Of a stretch of DNA of 10,824 nt, positions 4,833 to 10,824 are shown piece by piece. The stretch is from contig DXEO01000118.1 in NCBI GenBank assembly GCA_019114925.1, positions 1-10,824 on the forward strand, given 5' to 3'. The stretch comes from Candidatus Corynebacterium faecipullorum. Its GTDB lineage: Bacteria; Actinomycetota; Actinomycetes; Mycobacteriales; Mycobacteriaceae. Position 1 is the first letter of the stretch; the number at the start of each line of letters is the position of its first letter. The notes beneath the pieces were generated by a model, which saw only the letters and a list, made by a program, of their open reading frames with translations, was not told the DNA's origin and searched no databases. Position numbers and translations under genes: made by a program.

Positions 4833-6704
4833 TTGCCTAGCCTGCGCCCACTGCTTGATTCTCTCATTACCCGCGTCGAAACTTCGTCTGCCGCCCACGC
4901 CGCGCAGATCACGCGCGTGGATCCCGTCCACCGACCCGGCGCGGTCAACCTCGTGCGCTATATGGAATTGCGCTCCCAGGATGCCGTCGAACTCCAGGAA
5001 GGCCTTACGGCATTGGGTGCCACGAGCCTCAGCCACCCGGAGCCCGCGGTGCTGGAGCGCCTCCACGCCGCGCGCAACGTGCTCGATGCCTTCGATGGCC
5101 AGGCGGCGACCTACCCCTTGCACCCCATCGCCACGGCGTATGCGGACGCGGACGATATCCTCGACGCCAACACCGAAGCCCTCCTCGGCCCTACCCAGGA
5201 GGACACGCACGCGCGCATCATGGTTACCCTTCCCACCGAGGCCGCAGAGGATTATGAGCTAGTCCTCGGTTTCGCCCGCGCGGGCATGGAATTAGCCCGC
5301 ATCAATTGCGCCCACGATGACCAGGCGGCGTGGGAGAAGATGGTGGAGCACGTCCACCGCGCCGCGCAAGAGGTGGGGCGCGAGATTCTGATTTCCTGCG
5401 ATATCGCCGGCCCCAAGGTCCGCACCGGCACCATCGAGCCGGGCCCGCAGGTCATCCGCGTGCGCGGCGAGCGCACCGCGGCGGGCGAGCTGCTGAGTCC
5501 GGCAACGCTCGTGCTTCACGACGCCCCCTCCACCACCCGCGCCGAGGAGGTCGCGAGGGAGGCGTCGCCAAGCGCGGCCCGCCCGGCGGTGGCGCTGGAG
5601 GTGGATGCCGAGTGGATAGCGGGTCTTAAGCCCGGCAGCGAGGTGCGTTTCACCGAGGCGCGCGGGCGTTCGCGTGTGTTCACGGTGGAGAGCGTAGAGA
5701 CAGGCGTGGCCGTGCTGCTCGGTGAGCGCAACTGCTATCTCGCCGAGGGGACGGTGCTCAACCACGGCGGGGCGATCACTCGGGTGCATGGGGTGCCGGC
5801 TCTCGAGCAGAAGATTCGCCTGCACCGCGGCGAGGAGTTGGTGCTCAGCACGTCCGCGGAGCCGGCGCGCATCGTGGAGGGGGAGGTCACCACCATCGGC
5901 TGCACGCTGCCGGAGGTAGTCGGTGCGCTCGAAGTGGGACACCGGGTGATTTTCGACGATGGCGCGATCTCCGGCCGCGTCCGCGAAGTGCGGGACAATG
6001 GTGCGGCGCGCGAGGCCGTCGTCACCGTGGAGCATGCCGGACCGACCGGCACCAACCTGGCCGCCTATAAGGGAATCAACCTGCCGGATACCGACGTCCC
6101 GCTGCCCAGCCTCACTGAGGAAGACATCGAGGCGCTGCGTTTTGTGGCCACGCACTGCGATATCGCGGCGGTCTCCTTCATCCGCACGCCAGCTGATGTG
6201 TCCTTCCTCTACGACACGCTTGAGGCGATTGCCGCCGAGCAGGTCTCGGAGGAGATGGCGCAGCGCGTGCGTGACCTGGGCATCGTGCTCAAGATTGAGA
6301 CGGTTCCCGCCTATGAACAGCTGGGAAGCGTGCTGTTGGAGGGGATGCGGCATGCCAAGTTCGGCATCATGATTGCACGCGGGGACTTGGCCGTGGAATT
6401 GGGTTTCGAGCAGATGGTCCAGGTGCCCGGGCGCATCATGAAGGTCGCGGAGGCGGCTCATATCCCGGTCATCATGGCCACGCAGGTTCTGGAGACCCTA
6501 GCCAAGACGGGGCTTCCCTCCCGCGCGGAAATCACGGACGCTGGCTATGCGCTGCGCGCGGAGTGCGTGATGCTTAACAAGGGCCCGCACATTACGGAGG
6601 CCATCCAGATTTTGGACCGCATGTCCCGCAAGCTGGGCCAATCGCGGCTGAAGAATCGCCAGAGGCTGCGCCAGGTCAGCAGCTGGTCCACTCCAAACGC
6701 TTAA
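4833..6704 (+). CDS. pyk: Atypical pyruvate kinase homologue
   Basis: The protein has 623 residues, versus about 475 for ordinary bacterial pyruvate kinases. Residues 1-125 form a helical N-terminal extension. The barrel begins at ARIMVTLPT (127-135). RINCAH (156-161) replaces the usual R-x-N-x-S-H; CDIAGPKVRTG (189-199) replaces D-T-K-G-P. The inserted B-type domain is long (about 200-410). Then come LKIE (486-489, with the catalytic Lys487), IARGDLAVE (514-522), MATQVLE (548-554), PSRAEITD (562-569) and MLNKGPHI (580-587) where classical enzymes have MLSGETA. The classical C-terminal allosteric domain is absent; the protein ends LRQVSSW plus a short tail. It therefore keeps the phosphoenolpyruvate and metal residues but changes two potassium-site residues. 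The likely role is phosphoenolpyruvate/ATP phosphotransfer in glycolysis. I recall a second, longer pyruvate kinase with a similar layout in C. glutamicum. TTG 4833 is chosen for its AAGGAG site. The stop abuts the feoA remnant. Confidence 0.82.
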   Translation: MPSLRPLLDSLITRVETSSAAHAAQITRVDPVHRPGAVNLVRYMELRSQDAVELQEGLTALGATSLSHPEPAVLERLHAARNVLDAFDGQAATYPLHPIATAYADADDILDANTEALLGPTQEDTHARIMVTLPTEAAEDYELVLGFARAGMELARINCAHDDQAAWEKMVEHVHRAAQEVGREILISCDIAGPKVRTGTIEPGPQVIRVRGERTAAGELLSPATLVLHDAPSTTRAEEVAREASPSAARPAVALEVDAEWIAGLKPGSEVRFTEARGRSRVFTVESVETGVAVLLGERNCYLAEGTVLNHGGAITRVHGVPALEQKIRLHRGEELVLSTSAEPARIVEGEVTTIGCTLPEVVGALEVGHRVIFDDGAISGRVREVRDNGAAREAVVTVEHAGPTGTNLAAYKGINLPDTDVPLPSLTEEDIEALRFVATHCDIAAVSFIRTPADVSFLYDTLEAIAAEQVSEEMAQRVRDLGIVLKIETVPAYEQLGSVLLEGMRHAKFGIMIARGDLAVELGFEQMVQVPGRIMKVAEAAHIPVIMATQVLETLAKTGLPSRAEITDAGYALRAECVMLNKGPHITEAIQILDRMSRKLGQSRLKNRQRLRQVSSWSTPNA

Positions 6705-6705
6705 T

Positions 6706-6876
6706 ACGCGGCGCACCTGCGATGCCGCACTGGCGGTGCGTCTCGCCGAGCTAGGAATCCGCCCCGGCGCCACGCTGACCATGGGCCCGCGCGTAGCCGG
6801 TGGAGCGCGCGTTGTCTCGGTGGGCAGCTGCCGCTACGCCATCGATAAAGCGACGCTACAAGCCATCGAGGTCTAA
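6706..6876 (+). pseudogene. feoA: FeoA, truncated at its 5' end
   Basis: The frame ending in TAA 6874 encodes RTCDAALAVRLAELGIRPG followed by GARVVSVGSCRYAIDK and a closing strand LQAIEV. This is the body and C-terminus of FeoA, the small SH3-like cytosolic partner of the FeoB ferrous-iron transporter. FeoA proteins normally have about 20 more residues at the start, including an initial L-x-x-x-x-x-G segment. In this frame no ATG, GTG or TTG exists between the upstream TGA (6649) and GTG 6736, which lies within the conserved core. The pyruvate-kinase stop (6702-6704) sits inside the same stretch. The usual 5' part and any promoter seem to have been deleted up to the end of the kinase gene. 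A 46-residue product from GTG 6736 is possible but would lack the first strand. feoB follows after 3 nt. Confidence 0.7.
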
Positions 6877-6879
6877 ACC

Positions 6880-8049
6880 ATGGCCTCTTCTCCTAGCTGT
6901 CACGGCAATCCGGGCGGCGCGGTAGCCCCTGCTGGCGCTCCCATCATCGCGCTCGTCGGCTCTCCCAATTCTGGCAAGTCCACACTCTTTAACGCCCTAA
7001 CCGGCGCGAAGGTCCAGACCGACAACTGGCCGGGAACCACCGTTGAGGTCAGCCGTTGTTCGTGGAAACTCGGCGAAGCAACCGCCGATCTCATCGATTG
7101 CCCCGCAGATGAGCGCCCCGACGCCGTCGTCGTGGTCGTCGATGCCAGCGCTGTGGCGCGCGGCCTCAACGTTGCCCTCCAATTAGCGGAACAGCCTTAT
7201 CGGCTCATCATCGCACTGACCAAGACCGACGTGGCGCTCAACCAGGGCCAGTCGGTCGGTCCCGCCGCAAAGGCCTCGGTGAGCGAGGTCGAGCACGCCA
7301 CGCCCCTCTCCCACCACCTCGATGCGGTAGCCCTTCACCCGGTAGCCGGGCCGTTGCTGTTCTTGGCCGTGATGTGGGCGGTCTTCCAGATCACCACCAC
7401 CGTGGCCGCTCCCCTGCAGGATGGCGTGGAGACGCTGGTCTCCGGACCTTTGAGCGACTGGGCGCGGGCGGGGCTAGAAGCCATCGGCTTAAGCCACCCC
7501 CTCATCACGGGCCTGCTTGTCGACGGCCTCATCGGCGGCGTCGGCATGTCCTCACCTTCGCCCCGCTCATGGCGCTACTGTTCTTGTACTTGGCGGTGTT
7601 GGAGGATTCCGGCTATATGGCGCGTGCGGCGGTGGTCACGGATCGCCTTATGCGGGCCATCGGTCTGCCGGGCAAGGCTTTCATCCCCATCCCAGTTGGG
7701 GCTGCGGCGCAGGATTCTTCGTGGGGTGAAGCGCCGGCGCCGGAGGATTCGGCCTATGGCGCGGTTGCGCACGCCATCGCTCCAGCCTTTGCCCCGGCTG
7801 GCTTCGATTCTTGGTCCCTGGCGGGCCCGTTGGTGACCGACTTCGAGGAAGCTTCCGGCGGTCATCCCCTCGCCGCAGTGTGGGCCTACATGCTCTTCCT
7901 GCTGGCTTATACCGCCGTGCGTGGCCACGATTGCCGCGCAGCGCCGCGAAATTGGCTGGCGTTGGACGCTCTTCGGCTTCGGTGTCCAGCTGGTGACAGC
8001 GTGGGTGCTGGCAGTAGGCGCCTTCCAGATTCTGAAGGTGTTTATCTAA
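6880..8049 (+). pseudogene. feoB: FeoB ferrous iron transporter, degenerate
   Basis: An intact FeoB is about 600-770 residues: a GTPase domain and a membrane permease importing Fe2+. Here about 390 codons remain, with damage throughout. The G1 loop GSPNSGKST, NWPGTTVE and TKTD are readable. Switch II is lost: DLPG-T-Y-S is replaced by DCPADERPDA (about 7096-7110). The G5 region and linker are collapsed near 7250-7293 (SVGPAAKASV to SEVEHA). One base is missing after 7548, where GGVGM should continue into LTFAPLMALLFL; reading moves to the next frame from 7551. A large in-frame loss near 7684-7700 joins KAFIPI to PVGAAA, removing the GFGCNVPA gate. A further loss near 7836-7845 removes the FVAKE segment. 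One extra base near 7914 restores the first frame, giving PCVATIAAQRREIGWRW to the TAA at 8047-8049. The start ATG 6880 is 3 nt after feoA. A functional transporter is very unlikely. Confidence 0.88.
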
Positions 8050-8312
8050 TGCCCGCCTCTCCCATCCAGGCGGTGCAGGAAGCCATCGAATCCGGCGTGC
8101 GTTCGCGGGCGGCCATCGCTGTCGAGACGGGGCTCGAGCCCGGCACGGTCGATGTCATCCTGGATCACCTCACCGCCAGCGGGGCGCTCGCTATGGAAGC
8201 ACTCGGCCCCTGTCCATCAGGCGGTTGCGGGTCCTGCTCGGCAGCCTCGGCCTGTGCCGGCCCAAGCAACACTCGCGGGCCGGTGCTGCTTAAGCTTCGT
8301 CGCCGGCTTTAA
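8049..8312 (+). CDS. feoC: FeoC-like winged-helix Fe-S protein
   Basis: This small protein of 87 residues starts at an ATG that shares its A with the feoB stop codon (TAATG, 8047-8051), a typical coupled arrangement. Residues 5-50 look like a winged helix-turn-helix: AIESGVRSRAAIAVETGLEPGTVDVILDHLTASGAL. Residues 55-69 carry four cysteines spaced C-x4-C-x2-C-x5-C (CPSGGCGSC...C), close to the [Fe-S]-binding loop of FeoC. FeoC is thought to act as an iron or oxygen sensor or as a stabiliser of FeoB. In contrast to feoA and feoB this gene shows no break, which may mean that decay is recent or that it has a separate use. Its last 23 bp overlap the 3' end of the convergent PH-domain gene. The basic tail LLKLRRRL may reflect that overlap. 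Confidence 0.72.
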   Translation: MPASPIQAVQEAIESGVRSRAAIAVETGLEPGTVDVILDHLTASGALAMEALGPCPSGGCGSCSAASACAGPSNTRGPVLLKLRRRL

Positions 8313-9798
8313 GCTCCTGCGACCCACGGCTCGCACCGTCGCGAGAGTTGTTACGCGGATTGTTGCGTAGGTCTTGGTGGAGCCCTCTCTGCAGTTTGTC
8401 GTTCGGTTCATTGCTCGGCTCCAGCGCGGCGTCCAAGGCTGGGAGGCGGCGGGAGCGCAAGCGGGTGAGGAGCGCGGAAGCGTCGGCAGGCGTGAGGTCT
8501 TGGCCAGCCATCTTGACGGGGCCTGCCACGAGGTCGAATCGCACAGTACGCACGCCCGCAAGATGGCTCAGTGGCCCCACCTTCAGCGTGAGCTCCTGGA
8601 TGTGCGGAGTTCCAATCACCAAGACGCGGCGGTTGATGCGACCTCGGTGCACGATGGTCACGGGCCGGGGCGCATCCACCAGTGTGACCGACTGCTGCTT
8701 GCGGTCGATGGGGCTGACCCAAGTGGCGCGGCGCGGGGAGGTATAGGTGGGCTGGGTGTGGCCCTCAGGGCGCGCGAAATCCTCAATCTGCGCGCGGTCC
8801 AGATCGGAGATGAGCGCCAGTAGCCCCAAGGCCTGCTCGCGGGTACCCACCGGCAGGATGCGCGTGGAACCAGACTGCTTGCCGCCACCTTTCGCGCCAT
8901 AACCAGCTACGGAGACATGCACCTCGTACCAGCCGAAGCGCCGCCACAGGAAAGGCTGACTCACCCGCACGCCGTGGATGCGACTGATGCGGATGGTTTG
9001 GCGGCGGCGGTCGGCAAGGCCATAGGAGACGTTGAGGGCGTTGGCGGGGGCGTCGTGAAGCGCGGTGAATTTCCACGAAGAATCCACCAGACTCCACACA
9101 CGGCCCACAAAGCCCACGATGATGGGCAACAGTGCGGTCCACATGCCGGGGATAAAAAGCAGACCACCAATAACGAAACCCGCGAGGAGCGTGGGCAAAC
9201 GCAGCGCTTCGGCGGCAATCGTGCGCAGGATGGGAATCTCCGGGATCAAGGCGGCGGGAGTTTCCGGCGCCGGCTCACTGGCAGGCCCCTTATTCGTGCG
9301 CCGCAACAACTCCGCGCGCAGCTCCTCCGCTGTCGCCTTGGTCAGGTACTCGATTTTGATGACGGAGGAGGTGCCGCCCGCGGTCTCCACGCGCACCGCT
9401 GCCAGGCCGAGCAGGCGGGCGATCACGGATTCCACGACGTCCACTGCCTGGATGCGCTCGTAGCGCGCGGAGCGAAAGGACGTGGAGATGACCCCGTGGC
9501 GCAGAGCGATTTCATCTTCAGTGAGCTTGTAGCCCAGCTTGCGCCACCAGATTCCGGAAACTAGCCAGATCACCGTGCACACCAGCACAAAGGCACCGAT
9601 ACCCAGCAGGGTGCCGCGGCCGACCTCGCCCAAGTGCCCGCCCTGCAGATAGGACAGAATGTCCGACATCATGGAGGCGTTGACGTTTACCGCCAGAACG
9701 GCCACCAAGGCCAGAATCAGCGACCAAAAGCGCAGCAGCGGGGTGAGGCGGTGGACGCGGATGTAACCGTCGGAGTCGACAAGCGCGCGGTCCTTCAC
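8290..9798 (-). CDS. PH-domain membrane protein, YdbT-like
   Basis: The product has 502 residues with the layout of YdbT-type proteins: repeated bacterial PH (bPH2) domains on a membrane scaffold. Hydrophobic segments lie at about 24-44, 62-85 and 202-235 (probably two helices). The first PH domain follows near 86-165 (LGYKLTEDEIALRHGVIS...RYERIQAVDV...LGLAAVRVETAGG). A second lies near 242-340 (SRIHGVRVSQPFLWRRFGWYEVHV). A third, more divergent one is near 355-450. The C-terminus (about 465-502) is charged, Asn/Arg-rich and probably disordered. In Bacillus, YdbS and YdbT together protect against certain bacteriocins; the role in actinobacteria is unknown to me. The start is GTG 9798, overlapping the stop of the upstream gene as GTGA, so translation is probably coupled. 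The 3' end overlaps convergent feoC by 23 bp. Confidence 0.82.
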   Translation of the reverse strand: MKDRALVDSDGYIRVHRLTPLLRFWSLILALVAVLAVNVNASMMSDILSYLQGGHLGEVGRGTLLGIGAFVLVCTVIWLVSGIWWRKLGYKLTEDEIALRHGVISTSFRSARYERIQAVDVVESVIARLLGLAAVRVETAGGTSSVIKIEYLTKATAEELRAELLRRTNKGPASEPAPETPAALIPEIPILRTIAAEALRLPTLLAGFVIGGLLFIPGMWTALLPIIVGFVGRVWSLVDSSWKFTALHDAPANALNVSYGLADRRRQTIRISRIHGVRVSQPFLWRRFGWYEVHVSVAGYGAKGGGKQSGSTRILPVGTREQALGLLALISDLDRAQIEDFARPEGHTQPTYTSPRRATWVSPIDRKQQSVTLVDAPRPVTIVHRGRINRRVLVIGTPHIQELTLKVGPLSHLAGVRTVRFDLVAGPVKMAGQDLTPADASALLTRLRSRRLPALDAALEPSNEPNDKLQRGLHQDLRNNPRNNSRDGASRGSQELKAGDEA

Positions 9799-10244
9799 AG
9801 CCCACTCATCCTCTCGCGGGCCTTGACCGCGAGGCGCTCGCGCAGGGCGTCGGCATCGGCAGCAAGGAGGCCGGGGATGGTGGCGTCGCTGCTGGGCGAC
9901 GCCGTGTGCAACTGCACCTTCTTCAGCCCCATCGCCCGCTCGACGGGGCCGGCGGTAACGTCGACGAATTGGATGCGGCCATAGGGCACGACAGTGAAGG
10001 TGTGCCAGATTTTGCCGCGGGTGACGAGCAATTCGTCGGCGGTTTCCTGCCAGCCCAGGTTTTTCACCTGCGCGGGGATGAGCCAGAGCTCATAGAGCGC
10101 CCACACGATAAACGCGCCGGCGACCCAATAGAGCCAATCCCACCAGAAATACGCCGCTGCGGCTGCCAGGGCGGCGAGGATAATATCCCAGCTCAAACGC
10201 GAGATATAGCGGGCTGTAGTCAGCGACGGGGATACCGGATTCAT
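9795..10244 (-). CDS. PH-domain membrane protein, YdbS-like
   Basis: This is a 149-residue protein with two hydrophobic segments (about 19-33 and 35-55, WDIILAALAAAAAYFWWDWLYW and onward) followed by one bPH2 domain (about 60-145; ETADELLVTRGKIWHTFTVVPYGRIQFVDVTAGPVERAMGLKKVQL). The motif RIQFVDV...G..ERAMGLKKV is characteristic of YdbS-type PH proteins. It pairs with the larger YdbT-like protein downstream through a 4-bp overlap, suggesting a membrane complex of the two. A GTG at 10250 in the same frame would add two residues; ATG 10244 is preferred because TAGCGT lies 6 nt before it and no ribosome binding site is visible. Function in this organism is not known; a cell-envelope role is inferred from the family. 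Confidence 0.82.
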   Translation of the reverse strand: MNPVSPSLTTARYISRLSWDIILAALAAAAAYFWWDWLYWVAGAFIVWALYELWLIPAQVKNLGWQETADELLVTRGKIWHTFTVVPYGRIQFVDVTAGPVERAMGLKKVQLHTASPSSDATIPGLLAADADALRERLAVKARERMSGL

Positions 10245-10250
10245 GCCCAC

Positions 10251-10256
10251 ACGCTA
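10251..10256 (-). promoter_or_regulatory. -10-like box before the YdbS-like gene
   Basis: On the minus strand TAGCGT is followed by 6 nt and then ATG 10244. It fits TANNNT with near-leaderless spacing and resembles the boxes at metY, folD and trmL, all of which begin TAG. No -35 hexamer is evident. Confidence 0.4.
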
Positions 10257-10290
10257 ACACGACCGCTGAGCAGGTCGTTGAGTCTGACCA

Positions 10291-10428
10291 ATGCTGCGCT
10301 GCATGCTCCGCGTCGAACGGCACATGCTTGCCGACGTCATCGGGTCAACCCCCAAACCATCAGCGCTCTCGAGCAAGGGTTCCGACTTGCCCGTGGAAGC
10401 CTTGTTCGTCCGAACCGAGTTCACCTCT
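10291..10428 (+). pseudogene. remnant of a small XRE-family HTH regulator
   Basis: Between the YdbS-like gene and dnaE2 no intact gene is seen, but two plus-strand frames together spell a decayed regulator. Frame A (from ATG 10303) gives MLRVERHMLADVIG up to 10343. Shifting by one base at 10342-10344, frame B gives VNPQTISALEQG (10344-10379), the recognition-helix signature of short XRE regulators (G-V-x-x-x-T-I-S-x-L-E-x-G). Frame A resumes with LPVEALFVRTEF (10387-10422), like the end of such proteins (PVEELF). Relative to the usual 65-75-residue family, about four residues are missing between RHM and LADVIG and about 17 between LEQG and LPVEALF, and one base is lost at 10342-10344. The order and direction of the three pieces are correct, which random sequence would hardly give. 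A protein cannot be made in one frame. The remnant runs up to the dnaE2 3' end. Confidence 0.6.
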
Positions 10429-10824
10429 AGCGGAAATCCCGCGATCCGCGTGAAAGTGCCTCACCGAAAGCCAGCGGCTCCAGCTGGTCCGCGGCAACGG
10501 TGACCGCACCGGAGGCGTTCTGCACGATGCCGCGCACGATGAGCGCGGGTGCTGTCCGCGCGGTGACCTTATCCCGGGCCCACAGGCCGGGCGAGACCAT
10601 CACGTTCATCAGCCCGGTCTCATCCTCCAAGCCAAAGAAGACCACCCCGCCCGCGGTCTGCGGGCGTTGGCGATGAGTCACTACCCCGGCGATGCGCACG
10701 CGGGTGCCATCCTCCACGGCCGGTAAATCCGCCGCCGATAGGATTCCGCGGGCCCGTAATTCCCCGCGGACCTGCTCCATCGGCTGCTGGTTGTGGGTCA
10801 CGCCGGTGCTCGCCACGTCCGCCG
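10427..10824 (-). CDS. dnaE2: Error-prone DNA polymerase DnaE2, C-terminal part
   Basis: This is the 3' end of a gene whose start lies beyond the window; about 131 residues are visible, from base 10822 down to the TAG at 10429-10427. The segment STGVTHNQQPMEQVRGELRARG matches the helical part before the OB-fold of C-family polymerases, normally with an HPM motif that is QPM here. It is followed by the OB-fold RVRIAGVVTHRQRP..GVVFFGLEDETGLMNVMVSPGLW, and the protein ends SRDFR, as actinobacterial DnaE2 does. DnaE2 performs damage-induced translesion synthesis, together with ImuA' and ImuB where those are present. The GTG near 10816 is internal, not a start. The SOS promoter would be outside the window. 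Confidence 0.88.
   Translation of the reverse strand, partial: ADVASTGVTHNQQPMEQVRGELRARGILSAADLPAVEDGTRVRIAGVVTHRQRPQTAGGVVFFGLEDETGLMNVMVSPGLWARDKVTARTAPALIVRGIVQNASGAVTVAADQLEPLAFGEALSRGSRDFR

Noticed and set aside
5292..6461. 389-residue open frame antisense to the pyruvate kinase gene
   Set aside because: It mirrors a high-GC coding sequence, has an Arg/His/Leu-rich composition without domains, and the plus strand is clearly coding.
6700..6880. DtxR-type iron box in front of feo
   Set aside because: No 19-bp partial palindrome of that type is visible; the kinase gene runs directly into the feoA remnant.
7374..8312. A single 312-residue protein spanning the FeoB C-terminal part and FeoC
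   Set aside because: It joins three different things: antisense-like nonsense before 7551, a frameshifted FeoB middle, and FeoC. FeoC has its own ATG at 8049 and the true FeoB end is in another frame.
10376..10395. tRNA-like GGTTCCGAC stretch
   Set aside because: No acceptor or anticodon stems fit around it; a helix-turn-helix remnant explains the sequence better.
10404..10415. GTTCG-TC-CGAAC as a LexA/SOS box near dnaE2
   Set aside because: It lies at the 3' end of dnaE2, not the promoter side, and is explained by the codons of the XRE remnant.

Overview
The window is a high-GC actinobacterial chromosome segment. It most likely comes from a Corynebacterium: MetY, MetX, the DUF3017 protein, FolD and the long pyruvate-kinase-like protein all read like corynebacterial versions, and metY-metX beside DUF3017 and folD is, as I recall it, the arrangement around the C. 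glutamicum met locus. I cannot name the species. I see no mobile element, rRNA, tRNA or CRISPR array.

Layout. 1-249 is the 3' end of a metallo-beta-lactamase-fold hydrolase. 250-393 is a regulatory region with a duplicated operator-like motif in front of metY. metY and metX (394-2860, +) overlap and carry out two consecutive steps of direct sulfhydrylation towards homocysteine. A hairpin lies between metX and the convergent DUF3017 membrane protein gene (2895-3374, -), which follows folD (3436-4290, -). folD and trmL (4315-4785, +) diverge from only 24 bp, in which two TANNNT boxes, each exactly 7 nt from its ATG, share two bases: a compact back-to-back leaderless promoter. Downstream of trmL is a 623-residue atypical pyruvate kinase homologue (4833-6704, +). 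It is directly followed by a feo ferrous-iron-uptake operon that is visibly decaying. feoA has no start codon in a plausible place, feoB has at least four internal deletions and two compensating single-base frameshifts, and feoC looks intact. Convergent to it lie two PH-domain membrane proteins of the YdbS/YdbT type (10244-8290, -), coupled by a GTGA overlap. The last gene is the 3' end of dnaE2 (-). Between ydbS and dnaE2, a stretch that looks intergenic holds the broken remains of a small XRE-family helix-turn-helix regulator.

How the parts fit. One-carbon and methionine functions (folD, metX, metY) sit close together: FolD supplies methylene- and formyl-THF, and MetX and MetY make homocysteine. 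The second half mixes housekeeping genes with two decaying loci, the Feo iron transporter and the XRE regulator, which points to recent loss of ferrous iron uptake through Feo. I see no convincing new multi-gene system. The most interesting signals are the shared-base divergent leaderless promoter, the repeated operator before metY, the altered metal-site residues of the pyruvate-kinase homologue and the two partly erased genes.
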